This document shows, piece after piece, positions 27,446 to 36,553 of a stretch of 64,000 nt of DNA (the first letter of the stretch is position 1; each line of letters opens with the position of its first letter). The stretch is taken from contig NZ_JAGGOI010000007.1 in the NCBI RefSeq assembly GCF_018614585.1, forward strand, positions 62,001-126,000, in the 5' to 3' direction. The notes below the pieces were generated by a model. The model was not told the DNA's origin, made no database searches, and saw only the letters and a list, made by a program, of their open reading frames with translations. Both the position numbers and the translations under genes were made by a program. This DNA is from Streptomyces sp. ISL-1 (lineage in GTDB: Bacteria; Actinomycetota; Actinomycetes; Streptomycetales; Streptomycetaceae).

Positions 27446-28492
27446 CTAGTCCTGCTTCTTGCGGCGCGTGCCGAACACGATCTCGTCCCAGCTCGGCACC
27501 GCCGCGCGACGGCCCGGGCGGACGCCGTCCGCCTCCGCCTGCCTGTCCGTCGTGCCCGTCAGCCGGTCGCGGTGACCCGCCACCGACCGCGGCATGAGCA
27601 CGTCCGCGTATGCCGAACCCGCGCCCGCGGAGGCCGCCGGAGCGACCGGCTCCTCCTCCTCGGGCTCCTGGACGGGCTCGGTCGGCGCCGGCTCCGGCGG
27701 TGCGGGCCGTTCGGGCACGACCATGTCGCCCCGGAAGCTCGGCACCGCCTCCAGCAGGCTTGTCAGGGAGTCGCGCTCCCCGCCGTTCTCCTCCGGCTCG
27801 GCCGGCGACCCGGGCGGCCGCTCCAACTGGCGGTCGAGCGCGCGGTCCAGCGGACGGTCCCGCGGCAGCCGCGCGATGCGCGGTACGAACGGAAAGCTCG
27901 GCTCCTGCGTGGCGATCGTGCCGTCCGTCTCGCCGATCAGCGCGCGCGCCTCGTCGTCGACGGCCTGGACGAGCCGCCGTGGCGGGTCGTACGTCCAGCT
28001 CGCCGAGTGCGGCTCGCCAGCCACCCGGTAGACCAGCAGCACCTCCCAGGTGCCGTCGTCCCGGCGCCAGGAGTCCCACTGCACGGCTTCCTTCTCGGCG
28101 CCGCGCAGGGTCAGCCGCTCCTGCACCGCCTCGCCGAGCTGCGGTCCGGTGTTCTCGCCGGGGCGGCGTACGGGAGTCTTGCGCGCCCGCTCCGCCATGA
28201 ACGCGCGCTCGGCGAGCACGGGTCCTTCGAAGCGCCGCACGCGGTCGACCGGAATGCCGGCGAGCTGTGCGACCTCCTCGGCGGAGGCTCCGGCGCGTAT
28301 ACGTGCCTGGATGTCGCGGGGGCGGAGGTGACTCTCCACCTCGATCTCGATCTGGCCGAGGCGTGCACGGTCATTGCGCACGGCAGCGCGCAGCCGCTCG
28401 TCAATCGGAAGCGTGTACTCCGTGCTGTCCGCAGCCTTGAGCACCAGTCGTGTTCCGTCGTTGGAGACGGCCACGACACGCAGTTCGGGCAT
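27446..28492 (-). CDS. sepH: Cell division regulator SepH (DUF3071)
   Basis: The 348-residue protein has the N-terminal DUF3071 region with a helix-turn-helix-like segment (DIQARIRAGASAEEVAQLAG, about residues 60-79). A long disordered Pro/Glu-rich stretch and a conserved C-terminal basic end (PSWDEIVFGTRRKK) follow. SepH of S. venezuelae binds FtsZ and promotes filament assembly during sporulation septation. GGAGGTCCCC directly before ATG 28492 fixes the start. Confidence 0.9.
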   Translation of the reverse strand: MPELRVVAVSNDGTRLVLKAADSTEYTLPIDERLRAAVRNDRARLGQIEIEVESHLRPRDIQARIRAGASAEEVAQLAGIPVDRVRRFEGPVLAERAFMAERARKTPVRRPGENTGPQLGEAVQERLTLRGAEKEAVQWDSWRRDDGTWEVLLVYRVAGEPHSASWTYDPPRRLVQAVDDEARALIGETDGTIATQEPSFPFVPRIARLPRDRPLDRALDRQLERPPGSPAEPEENGGERDSLTSLLEAVPSFRGDMVVPERPAPPEPAPTEPVQEPEEEEPVAPAASAGAGSAYADVLMPRSVAGHRDRLTGTTDRQAEADGVRPGRRAAVPSWDEIVFGTRRKKQD

Positions 28493-28994
28493 GGGGACCT
28501 CCCGGGTGGTGCCTGCCGACGTCACGTGCGTCGCTGCTTCCGCTAGTCGAGTGTGGCCTGCCCGGGTGCAGCCTGCCACAACCTTGCCGAGTTGCCCGGC
28601 GTGTCGGGCACAGGCCCTGGATCGCCGTTATGGCACGGTTACCTATTTGCCACTCTGAGTAACGAGCCCATCACTCTGTGCATCCAGTACCCATGCGGTG
28701 CCGCGGCGCCGCCGGATCGAGCGCCGCTTTCGGCCCCCTACCTGGGGTCCGGACACCCAAGAGGGAGGCCGGGCCCAGGGCTCGCCAGAGTACTCCATTC
28801 GGGCCACGGGGGTGGACCGCCGCGCCGCCGAACTTCTGCTCGGGTACGGGAGTTGGGTGTCTGGGGCATGGGTGACCAGGTGTCCTGATTCACAGATTCT
28901 TCCCAAAGGGAACTATTCGGATCGCTCAACTGCCCCTACCTGGTGCATGGTCGGACAGATGGCCGAGCAACTCCCTCGGTGAGGTCCTTGGTCC
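28493..28994. other. Long sepH upstream region without a recognised gene
   Basis: Between sepH and the lactone oxidase end lie about 500 bp with no convincing gene. It is less GC-rich than its surroundings between 28610 and 28690 and again at 28880-28960, and short open frames in it lack a ribosome-binding site and normal third-position bias. The first 130 bp should hold the sepH promoter. No tRNA or hairpin terminator was recognised. Confidence 0.5.
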
Positions 28995-30314
28995 TCAGTC
29001 GCCCAGGACCCGCCGCAGATAGTCGTTGCCGAACAGCCGCTCCGGGTCCAGCCGGTCGCGCAGCGCCGTGAATTCACCGAACCGCGGATACGCCTCGGCC
29101 AAGTAATCCGCGTCCCGCGTATGCACCTTGCCCCAGTGCGGCCGTCCGCCGTGCGCGGTCATGATCCGTTCCACCGCGGTGAAGTACGCCTGGAACGGCG
29201 TGCCCTTGTAGAGGTGCACGGCTATGTACGCGCTCTCCCGGCCCGATGCCGTCGAGAGCGCGATGTCGTCGGCGGGGGCCGTCCGAACCTCCACCGGGAA
29301 GCCGACCCGCAGCGGCGAGCGCTCGATCATCGCTTTCACCTCGCGCAGCGCGCCGATCGCCGCCTCCCTCGGCAGTGCGTACTCCATCTCCAAGAACCGC
29401 ACCCGGCGCGGAGACGTGAAGACCTTGTAGGGGATGTCCGTGTACGTACGGGCGGAGAGGGCGCGGCTGGAGATCTTGGCGATCGCCGGGATCGTCGTGG
29501 GGGCCGCCCGGCCCAGCGAACTGACCACCTGGAAGACGCCGTTGGAGAGCAGTTCGTCCTCGATCCAGCCACTGATCTGTCCGGGCGGGGCGGCGGGGCC
29601 CGCGCTGCGGTTGTTGCGCTTGGTGTTGCAGTTGCCGGTGTGCGGGAACCAGTAGAACTCGAAGTGCTCGTTCTCGGCGAAGAGCGCGTCGAATTCGGCG
29701 GTGACCTTGTCGAAGGCCATCGGCTCCTCGCGGGCCGTCAGCAGAAAGACCGGCTCCGCGGCGAAGGTGATCGCGCTGACGACGCCGAGCGCCCCGAGCC
29801 CGATCCGGGCCGCCGCGAAGACGTCCGGGTTCTCCTTCTCGGAGCAGGTCAGCACCGAGCCGTCCGCCGTGACCAGCTCAAGTGCCTTGATCTGGGCGGC
29901 GATCGAAGCCGATTCGCGGCCGGTGCCGTGCGTGCCGGTGGAGGTCGCGCCGGCCACCGTCTGGTCCATGATGTCGCCCATGTTCGTGAGCGAGAGACCC
30001 TCACGGGCGAGGGCCACGTTCAGCCGCTTGAGCGGAGTGCCCGCCTCGACGGTCACGGTCATGGCCGTACGGTCGATGTCCCGGATTCCGGTGAGCAGTT
30101 CGGGCCGGATCAGCACTCCGTCGGTGGCCGCCGCGGCGGTGAAGGAGTGGCCCGTGCCGACGGCCTTCACCTTGAAGCCGTCCTCGGCCGCCTTCCGTAC
30201 GGCGTCGGCCAGTTCCTCGACGGAGGCGGGCGAGACCTCCCGTACCGGACGGGCGGTGACATTCCCCGCCCAGTTACGCCACGTGCTGCGCCCCGTCTTC
30301 GTAGTCCCGCTCAC
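28995..30314 (-). CDS. FAD-binding D-arabinono-1,4-lactone oxidase family protein
   Basis: The 439-residue oxidoreductase has an N-terminal VAO-type FAD domain (VKAVGTGHSFTAAAATDG, with the His next to the flavin; GATSTGTHGTG). Its C-terminal ALO domain ends with HWGKVHTRDADYL and a PERLFGNDYLRRVLG tail. HWGK is the signature of aldonolactone and alditol oxidases. The start overlaps the upstream MFS gene by 41 bp in another frame, indicating co-transcription. The physiological substrate is probably a sugar lactone or alditol. Confidence 0.9.
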   Translation of the reverse strand: MSGTTKTGRSTWRNWAGNVTARPVREVSPASVEELADAVRKAAEDGFKVKAVGTGHSFTAAAATDGVLIRPELLTGIRDIDRTAMTVTVEAGTPLKRLNVALAREGLSLTNMGDIMDQTVAGATSTGTHGTGRESASIAAQIKALELVTADGSVLTCSEKENPDVFAAARIGLGALGVVSAITFAAEPVFLLTAREEPMAFDKVTAEFDALFAENEHFEFYWFPHTGNCNTKRNNRSAGPAAPPGQISGWIEDELLSNGVFQVVSSLGRAAPTTIPAIAKISSRALSARTYTDIPYKVFTSPRRVRFLEMEYALPREAAIGALREVKAMIERSPLRVGFPVEVRTAPADDIALSTASGRESAYIAVHLYKGTPFQAYFTAVERIMTAHGGRPHWGKVHTRDADYLAEAYPRFGEFTALRDRLDPERLFGNDYLRRVLGD

Positions 30315-31515
30315 GCTGCCCCTCCCGCGTCGGCACCGGCCTGCGCAGCCGGCGGTACCCCAGGAACGCCACCACGGCCGCGAGCGCTCCCGCGACGGCG
30401 GGCACCACGTACCCCGCTTCCGCTCCCGACGCGTCGACCACCCAGCCGGCGGCCGAGGAGCCGAGCGCCACTCCGACCGCGAGCCCGGTACTGGTCCAGG
30501 TCATGCCCTCGGTCAGGTTGGTGCGCGGTACGTGCGCTTCGATCAGGGACATCGTGGTCACCATCGTGGGTGCGATGGAAAGGCCCGCGACGAAGAGCGC
30601 CACGGCCAGAAAGGGAAGGTTCCCGGCCAGTTGGAGGGGGATCATACTCACGGCCATCGCACACACTCCCACCAGCCACCGCCGGGAGGCCGAGTCCTTG
30701 AGGTGGAGCAGTCCGAAGACCGCTCCGGCGAGGCAGGAGCCCAGCGCGTACACCGCCAGGACCAGGCTCGCCGCGGCCTTGTGCCCCTGTTCCTCCGCGA
30801 AGGCCACCGTGACGACGTCGACCGCGCCGAAGATGGCGCCCGTCGCCACGAACGTGGCCACCAGAACCTGCAGTCCGGGGGAGCGCAGCGCGGAGCCGGC
30901 GGTGTGGTGCTCGCGTGGATGCGGCACGGGCTCGGTGGCGCGCTGTGCGGTCAGCCAGAAGACGCCGACGAGCAGGAAACCGGCGGCGAGCAGCGGGCCC
31001 GCCTCGGGGAACCAGGCAGTGGAGAGTCCGATGGAGATGATCGGGCCGAAGATGAAGCACACCTCGTCGACGATCGACTCCCAGGAGTACGCGGTGTGCA
31101 GCTCGCGCGGCGAACCCCGGTAGATCTCTGCCCACCGGGCGCGGATCATCGAGCCCACGCTCGGCACACAGCCCGCGCCCGCAGAGAAGACGAACAGCGT
31201 CCAGTCCGGGGCGTCTTGCTGGGCACAGACCAGCAGGCCCGTGACGGCCGCCACCGAGGCGAGGGTGGCCGGGCGCAGCACCTTGGCCTGGCCGTGCCGG
31301 TCGACCAGCCGGGAGATCTGCGGGCCGAGTACCGCGGCCGACATCGCGAGCGTCGCCGAGAGCGCGCCCGCGAGTCCGTAGCGCCCCGTGATCTGGGAAA
31401 TCATGGTCACGATGCCGATGCCCATCATGGACAGCGGCATCCGGCCGAAGAAGCCCGCGGCGGAGAACCCCTTGCTGCCTGGGGCGGCGAAGATGGCGCG
31501 GTACGGACTGGGCAA
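30274..31515 (-). CDS. Major facilitator superfamily transporter
   Basis: The 413-residue protein has twelve hydrophobic segments and the MFS loop sequence SRLVDRHGQAK between helices 2 and 3. It most resembles drug or sugar efflux permeases. The frame opens with TTG at 31515 (LPSPYRAIFAAPGSKGF); no upstream ATG continues the frame. The gene overlaps the downstream oxidase, so one role could be export of that enzyme's substrate or product (inference). The stretch to hemH (187 bp) holds divergent promoters. Confidence 0.85.
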   Translation of the reverse strand: MPSPYRAIFAAPGSKGFSAAGFFGRMPLSMMGIGIVTMISQITGRYGLAGALSATLAMSAAVLGPQISRLVDRHGQAKVLRPATLASVAAVTGLLVCAQQDAPDWTLFVFSAGAGCVPSVGSMIRARWAEIYRGSPRELHTAYSWESIVDEVCFIFGPIISIGLSTAWFPEAGPLLAAGFLLVGVFWLTAQRATEPVPHPREHHTAGSALRSPGLQVLVATFVATGAIFGAVDVVTVAFAEEQGHKAAASLVLAVYALGSCLAGAVFGLLHLKDSASRRWLVGVCAMAVSMIPLQLAGNLPFLAVALFVAGLSIAPTMVTTMSLIEAHVPRTNLTEGMTWTSTGLAVGVALGSSAAGWVVDASGAEAGYVVPAVAGALAAVVAFLGYRRLRRPVPTREGQRERDYEDGAQHVA

Positions 31516-31702
31516 GGAGTGCTCCGGTAAGTCGCCTCACCGGAGCCGTTGTGGGCGTGGGCCGGGGGGCATTGTTGATCGCTGTGCCTGGGTGGCCTCG
31601 CGAGCGTAAGGCGTATGAGAGGCCTTGACAGCTTACGCCGGTACGGCTGTTCCCCGCACGGCGGTTTTCCCGCTGTCAGAGGCTGGTGGCAGGATCGGTC
31701 CC

Positions 31703-32830
31703 ATGTCGGATCAGCGTGACCCAGCCCCCTACGACGCCCTGCTGCTGCTCTCCTTCGGCGGTCCCGAAGGCCCGGACGACGTCGTCCCGTTCCTGGAGAA
31801 CGTCACCCGCGGTCGCGGCATCCCCACGGAACGGCTCAAAGAGGTGGGGCAGCACTACTTCCTGTTCGGCGGGGTCAGCCCGATCAACGACCAGAACCGC
31901 GCCCTGCTGGACGCCCTGCGCAAGGACTTCGCAGAACACGGCCTGGACCTGCCGGTGCACTGGGGCAACCGGAACTGGGCGCCGTATCTGACCGACACCC
32001 TGCGCGAGATGGTCCAAGGCGGCCACCGTCGCATCGCCGTCCTCGCCACCAGCGCGTACGCCTCCTACTCCGGCTGCCGCCAGTACCGCGAGAACCTCGC
32101 GGACGCGCTGGCCACCCTGGAGGCGGAAGGGCTCGAGCTGCCGCGCGTGGACAAGCTGCGGCACTACTTCAACCACCCCGGTTTCGTACGCCCCATGATC
32201 GAAGGCGTCCTCGAGTCGCTGGCGGACCTTCCCGAGGAGCTCCGCGCGGGGACCCACCTCGCGTTCACCACGCACTCCATCCCGACGTCCGCGGCCGACG
32301 CGTCGGGCCCGGTCGGCGGGCACGGCGAGGGCGGTGCCTATGTACGCCAGCACCTCGAAGTCGCCCGGCTGATCGCCGAAGCCGTGGGCGAGCAGACAGG
32401 TATCGAGCACCCCTGGCAGCTCGTCTACCAATCACGCAGCGGGGCCCCGCACATCCCGTGGCTGGAGCCGGACATCTGCGACCACCTGGAGGCGCTGCAC
32501 GGCTCCGGCGCGCCCGCGGTGGTGATGGTGCCCATCGGCTTCGTCTCCGACCACATGGAGGTCCTGTACGACCTCGACACCGAGGCCACCGCGAAGGCCG
32601 CCGAGCTGGGGCTGCCCGTGCGGCGTTCGGCGACGGTCGGCGCCGACCGGCGGTTCGCCGGCGCGGTGCGCGACCTCGTCCTGGAGCGTGCCGCGACGGA
32701 ACGGGGCCTGCCCGCCGAGCGCTGCGCGCTGGGGGCGCTCGGCCCGTCGCACGACCTCTGTCCGGTCGGCTGCTGCCCGGCCCGGGCGCCGAAGCCCGCG
32801 GCCGCCGGCGCCGACAGCCCTTACGCGTAA
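31703..32830 (+). CDS. hemH: Ferrochelatase (coproporphyrin-type, HemH/CpfC)
   Basis: The 375-residue enzyme inserts Fe2+ into a porphyrin. Signature segments are [30 protein letters not shown], the catalytic His in FTTHSIP and the [17 protein letters not shown] motif. Actinobacteria use the coproporphyrin-dependent pathway, so coproheme is the likely product. A C-terminal Cys cluster (ERCALG...[10 protein letters not shown]) fits the [2Fe-2S] site known in actinobacterial ferrochelatases. CAGGAT (31690-31695) lies 7 nt before the ATG, suggesting leaderless transcription. The phosphatase gene starts 10 nt downstream. Confidence 0.93.
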   Translation: MSDQRDPAPYDALLLLSFGGPEGPDDVVPFLENVTRGRGIPTERLKEVGQHYFLFGGVSPINDQNRALLDALRKDFAEHGLDLPVHWGNRNWAPYLTDTLREMVQGGHRRIAVLATSAYASYSGCRQYRENLADALATLEAEGLELPRVDKLRHYFNHPGFVRPMIEGVLESLADLPEELRAGTHLAFTTHSIPTSAADASGPVGGHGEGGAYVRQHLEVARLIAEAVGEQTGIEHPWQLVYQSRSGAPHIPWLEPDICDHLEALHGSGAPAVVMVPIGFVSDHMEVLYDLDTEATAKAAELGLPVRRSATVGADRRFAGAVRDLVLERAATERGLPAERCALGALGPSHDLCPVGCCPARAPKPAAAGADSPYA

Positions 32831-32839
32831 GGAAACTCC

Positions 32840-33640
32840 GTGACCGATCCTCTCCTGCCCGAACTGCTCGACCTCGCCCTGGAGGCCGCCCGCAGGGCGG
32901 GGGAGTTGCTGCGCGACGGCCGCCCCGCCGACCTGGGCGTCGCCGCCACCAAGTCCAGCCCCATCGACGTGGTCACGGAGATGGACATCGCAGCCGAGAA
33001 GCTGATCACCGGCTTTCTGGCCGAGCACCGCCCCGAAGACGGCTTCCTCGGCGAGGAGGGCGCCTCCACGGCCGGCACCAGCGGCGTCCGCTGGGTCATC
33101 GACCCCCTCGACGGCACCGTCAACTACCTGTACGGCCTGCCGACCTGGGCGGTCTCCATCGCTGCCGAGCGCGACGGCGAGGCGGTCGTGGGGGTCGTGG
33201 CGGCCCCGATGCGCCGCGAGACCTACCGGGCGGTGCTCGGCGGCGGCGCGTACGCCGACGACAAGCCCCTGAGCTGCCGTCCGGCACCCCCGCTGGACCA
33301 GGCCCTGGTCTCCACCGGCTTCAACTACGTCACAGCCGTGCGCGCCCACCAGGCGGACGTCGCCCAGCGGCTGATCCCGCGGCTGCGCGACATCCGCCGA
33401 AGCGGCTCCGCGGCCGTGGACCTCTGCGATGTCGCCGCGGGCCGCCTGGACGGCTACTACGAGCGCGGCCTCAACCCCTGGGACCTGGCGGCGGGCGACC
33501 TGATCGCCCGCGAGGCGGGAGCCCTGACCGGCGGCCGGCCCGGGCAGCGCCCTTCGTACGATCTGGCGGTGGCGGCGAGCCCGGGCGTCTTCGAGCCGCT
33601 GCAGGCACTGCTGGAAGAGTTCGGCGCCTGGCACGACTAG
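32840..33640 (+). CDS. Inositol monophosphatase family protein (SuhB-like)
   Basis: The 266-residue phosphatase contains the metal-binding motifs FLGEEG, WVIDPLDGTVNY and NPWDLAAGDLIAREAG. It would release phosphate from inositol-1-phosphate or related sugars such as histidinol phosphate. It begins with GTG 10 nt after hemH and follows GGAAACTCC. The gene is the equivalent of M. tuberculosis suhB (Rv2701c) at the edge of a conserved block. Confidence 0.9.
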   Translation: MTDPLLPELLDLALEAARRAGELLRDGRPADLGVAATKSSPIDVVTEMDIAAEKLITGFLAEHRPEDGFLGEEGASTAGTSGVRWVIDPLDGTVNYLYGLPTWAVSIAAERDGEAVVGVVAAPMRRETYRAVLGGGAYADDKPLSCRPAPPLDQALVSTGFNYVTAVRAHQADVAQRLIPRLRDIRRSGSAAVDLCDVAAGRLDGYYERGLNPWDLAAGDLIAREAGALTGGRPGQRPSYDLAVAASPGVFEPLQALLEEFGAWHD

Positions 33641-33701
33641 AGCGGCGCGGCTGGAACAAGCGGCACGGTGCGACAAGCGGCGCGGCCGGAACAAGCAGCG
33701 C

Positions 33702-33742
33702 AGAAGGGCCCCGGCGCCGTCCCGCGGCGTCGGGGCCCTTCT
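33702..33742. terminator. Bidirectional terminator between phosphatase and small gene
   Basis: An 18-bp stem pairs 33702-33719 (AGAAGGGCCCCGGCGCCG) with 33725-33742, containing one G-U pair and a 5-nt loop. It lies between convergent genes. Just before it, 33647-33701 holds three imperfect copies of an AACAAGCGGC-like repeat. Confidence 0.85.
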
Positions 33743-33769
33743 CATGTCCGGTACCTGAACGGCCCGGCG

Positions 33770-33952
33770 CTACGCAGCGCTTACCTCCGCGGCGCTGACC
33801 TCCACGCCGTGCTCCGCGGCCAGGCGGCGCAGGTCGTCCAGCTCTGCCTGCTCGACATCCGCGAGGAAATCGTCGCCCGTCTCGCGAGCCAGCGTGAGGT
33901 CCGTCTCCGCGGCCCTTATGCGCTGCAGCAGTCCTGCGGTGAATGCGTCCAT
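33770..33952 (-). CDS. Small acidic conserved protein, 60 residues
   Basis: The encoded helix-rich peptide starts MDAFTAGLLQRIRAAETDLT and ends EVSAAEVSAA. GAGGGGGCGCAAC precedes the ATG at 33952, a strong ribosome-binding site, and third positions are almost all G or C, so it is probably real. Charge pattern (heptad-like Leu/Ala with Glu/Asp) suggests a short coiled coil. Function unknown. It is divergent from cutR. Confidence 0.75.
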   Translation of the reverse strand: MDAFTAGLLQRIRAAETDLTLARETGDDFLADVEQAELDDLRRLAAEHGVEVSAAEVSAA

Positions 33953-34265
33953 GTTGCGCCCCCTCGTCGTGGGTCGGTGGCACGGGGGTGTGCCGACGGC
34001 GGGTTGATCAACCCTGGAACAGGACGTGGCGTGCCTCATACAGGGCGTGATCTCGGGTGTGCAGTCGTCTTCCCCAGCGGTTCCCTCAGAGAAACCTGAA
34101 CTGTCCCGGGAATCCGGATATTTCCTGGGCGCCCGGCCGGCCGTCCCGGAGCCCCACCGCCTTACAGCCGGTTTACGCGCGTAACGGGCAGGATGGATGC
34201 ACACAGCCAGTGCCCACACCCTGCTCCGAACACGGGGGTGACGGGCCCAGAGGAAGGATCACGAC

Positions 34266-34919
34266 GTGCGCGTACTCGTCGTCGAGGACGAGCAACTGCT
34301 CGCCGATGCGGTGGCCACCGGACTGCGCCGGGAGGCCATGGCCGTCGACGTCGTGTACGACGGCGCCGCGGCCCTGGAGCGCATCGGGGTCAACGACTAC
34401 GACGTAGTCGTCCTGGACCGCGATCTTCCGCTGGTCCACGGCGACGACGTGTGCCGCAAGATCGTTGAGCTGGGGATGCCGACACGGGTGCTGATGCTGA
34501 CCGCGTCCGGCGACGTCAGCGACCGCGTCGAAGGCCTGGAACTGGGCGCGGACGACTACCTCCCCAAGCCGTTCGCCTTCAGTGAGCTCACCGCCCGCGT
34601 GCGGGCGCTGGGCCGCCGTACGACTGTGCCGCTGCCGCCCGTCCTGGAGCGCGCCGGCATCAAGCTCGACCCCAACCGCCGTGAGATCTTCCGCGACGGC
34701 AAGGAGATCCAGCTCGCGCCCAAGGAGTTCGCCGTCCTGGAGGTCCTGATGCGCAGCGAGGGCGCTGTCGTCTCGGCCGAGCAGCTGCTCGAAAAGGCCT
34801 GGGACGAGAACACCGACCCATTCACCAACGTCGTGCGCGTGACCGTGATGACCTTGCGTCGCAAGCTCGGTGAGCCGCCTGTGATCGTCACCGTGCCCGG
34901 CTCCGGCTACCGGATCTGA
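34266..34919 (+). CDS. cutR: CutR response regulator (OmpR family)
   Basis: The 217-residue regulator has a receiver domain (phospho-acceptor Asp51 in LDRDLP, Lys in YLPKPF) and an OmpR-type winged-helix DNA-binding domain (KEFAVLEVLMRSEGAVVSAE...GSGYRI). It starts with GTG after AGAGGAAGG. CutRS is a conserved actinobacterial two-component pair linked to secretion and redox stress and to antibiotic production in streptomycetes. The sensor starts 6 nt after this gene. Confidence 0.9.
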   Translation: MRVLVVEDEQLLADAVATGLRREAMAVDVVYDGAAALERIGVNDYDVVVLDRDLPLVHGDDVCRKIVELGMPTRVLMLTASGDVSDRVEGLELGADDYLPKPFAFSELTARVRALGRRTTVPLPPVLERAGIKLDPNRREIFRDGKEIQLAPKEFAVLEVLMRSEGAVVSAEQLLEKAWDENTDPFTNVVRVTVMTLRRKLGEPPVIVTVPGSGYRI

Positions 34920-34925
34920 TGGGCG

Positions 34926-36161
34926 ATGGCCACCACACCCGCGCCACCGGCGGCGCCTCCGAAACCGACCTGGGACCCGCGGGAGCCGGTGCGGCCCTGG
35001 CTGCGCCCGACCATCCGGATACGGCTCACGCTGCTGTACGGCGGGATGTTCCTGATCGCCGGAATCCTGCTGCTGTCGATCATCTATCTGCTCACCGCGC
35101 AGGCGCTGCACGTCAGGGCCGGCGACCTGCCCTTCGAGATCGTGACCGGAGAGGTGAAGCCCACCAACGAGTGGTGCCGGCTGCCGAAGCAGGGCACCGG
35201 CAAGCAGTTCAACGAGGCCATCGCGGGGTGCCTCCAGTACCAGCGGGAGATGGCCCTCGACGATCTGCTGCGCCGGTCGCTCTTCGCGCTGCTCGGCCTC
35301 AGCGTCATCGCCTTCGCCTTCGGCTACGCCATGGCGGGCCGCGTCCTGTCCCCGCTAGGCCGGATCACCCGCACCGCCCGGCAGGTGGCCGGCTCCGACC
35401 TCGCGCGGCGGATCGAACTCGGCGGCCCGGACGACGAGCTCAAGGAGCTCGCCGACACCTTCGACGAGATGCTGGACCGCCTGGAGCGGGCCTTCACCGC
35501 GCAGCAGCGGTTCGTCGCGAACGCCTCGCACGAGCTGCGTACACCGCTCGCGATCAACCGCACGCTGCTGGAGGTCCACCTCTCGGAGCCCGGGGCGCCC
35601 GTGGAGCTTCAGCAGCTCGGCAAGACCCTCCTGGCCACCAACGAGCGCAGCGAACAACTGGTCGAAGGCCTGCTGCTGCTCGCCCGCAGCGACAACCAGG
35701 TCGTCGAGCGCAAGCCGGTGGACCTCGCCGAGGTCGCCACGCGCGCCGTCGACCAGGCGCGCGCCGAGGCCGAGGCGACATGCGTCGAGATCCGCGGCGA
35801 GCACGCGCCGGCCGTCGTGCAGGGCAACGGCGTCCTGCTGGAGCGGATCGCCATGAACCTGGTGCAGAACGCCGTGCGCTACAACATCCCGGAAGGGGGC
35901 TGGGTGGATGTCACCACGGAGATCCAGCAGGGCCAGGCGGTGCTGGTGGTCTCGAACACGGGGCCGGTGGTTCCCGCGTACGAGATCGACAACATTTTCG
36001 AGCCCTTCCGACGGCTGCGCCAGGAGCGCACAGGCAGCGACAAGGGCGTAGGCCTGGGGCTTTCGATCGCCCGCTCGGTGGCCCGCGCTCACGGAGGCCG
36101 TATTATCGCGGAGCCTCGGGAGGGCGGCGGCCTCGTAATGCGCGTCACCCTCCCGGTCTGA
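34926..36161 (+). CDS. cutS: CutS sensor histidine kinase
   Basis: The 411-residue kinase has two membrane helices (about 33-60 and 117-137) bounding an extracytoplasmic sensor of about 55 residues. HAMP follows at about 138-190, then HisKA with His202 in ASHELRTP and a HATPase domain (MNLVQNAVRY, VGLGLSIARS). The sensor loop contains exactly two Cys, 84 and 102, able to form a disulfide, consistent with redox or disulfide sensing proposed for CutS. It is translated directly after cutR. Confidence 0.9.
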   Translation: MATTPAPPAAPPKPTWDPREPVRPWLRPTIRIRLTLLYGGMFLIAGILLLSIIYLLTAQALHVRAGDLPFEIVTGEVKPTNEWCRLPKQGTGKQFNEAIAGCLQYQREMALDDLLRRSLFALLGLSVIAFAFGYAMAGRVLSPLGRITRTARQVAGSDLARRIELGGPDDELKELADTFDEMLDRLERAFTAQQRFVANASHELRTPLAINRTLLEVHLSEPGAPVELQQLGKTLLATNERSEQLVEGLLLLARSDNQVVERKPVDLAEVATRAVDQARAEAEATCVEIRGEHAPAVVQGNGVLLERIAMNLVQNAVRYNIPEGGWVDVTTEIQQGQAVLVVSNTGPVVPAYEIDNIFEPFRRLRQERTGSDKGVGLGLSIARSVARAHGGRIIAEPREGGGLVMRVTLPV

Positions 36162-36553
36162 GATGCTGATCGACGCGACTCGCTCGTTCGCTTTACGCGG
36201 AATTTTCGGGACGCGTGCCCGAGATGCCTGTGTGTGATCGATCACAGGAGCGAATTTCAGGCCATCTACTCTCCGTGATCAAGGATCTGCCGGAAAACCG
36301 GGAAAAGTCCGGGTTTCCAGGGGTCGAGATCACGGGAAGTACACGGGGTGGCGCCCGTGAAGTGCGACATTCGGACCGTGTACGGTCCCGATCGCCATCC
36401 AACCGGAGCACTCTTGAGGAATCCGGTTGGGTGTCGATTGAGTAACAGACCTTGATGTGAGGCAAAATCTCCGCCTCAGGTCGGGCACAAGTCCGGCCTC
36501 TCACGCGTTACGTGCGCTGGAGACACTGCAGACACCCAGAGGGGGAGAGCGAC
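36162..36553 (+). other. Structured leader/intergenic region before the DUF4193 gene
   Basis: This 392-bp gap contains no gene but several inverted repeats: a perfect palindrome TGTGATCGATCACA (36233-36246); a 10-bp stem with one mismatch (36292-36301 with 36309-36318); GGACCGT-GT-ACGGTCC (36373-36388); and CCAACCGGA with TCCGGTTGG (36399-36407, 36422-36430). The first hairpin could end cutRS transcription. The others may be operators or a folded 5' leader of the DUF4193 mRNA. Confidence 0.5.

Noticed and set aside
28698..28982. Possible 94-residue gene upstream of sepH
   Set aside because: No ribosome-binding site, no bias at third positions and overlapping frames of equal length; kept only as an uncertain region.
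33647..33701. Short AACAAGCGGC-like repeats considered as a CRISPR or iteron array
   Set aside because: Only three imperfect copies about 18-21 bp apart, with no spacer structure; probably part of the terminator region.
36233..36246. CRP-type binding site
   Set aside because: TGTGATCGATCACA has a 4-bp centre between TGTGA and TCACA, not six, and does not match the Streptomyces Crp motif; kept only as an unassigned palindrome.
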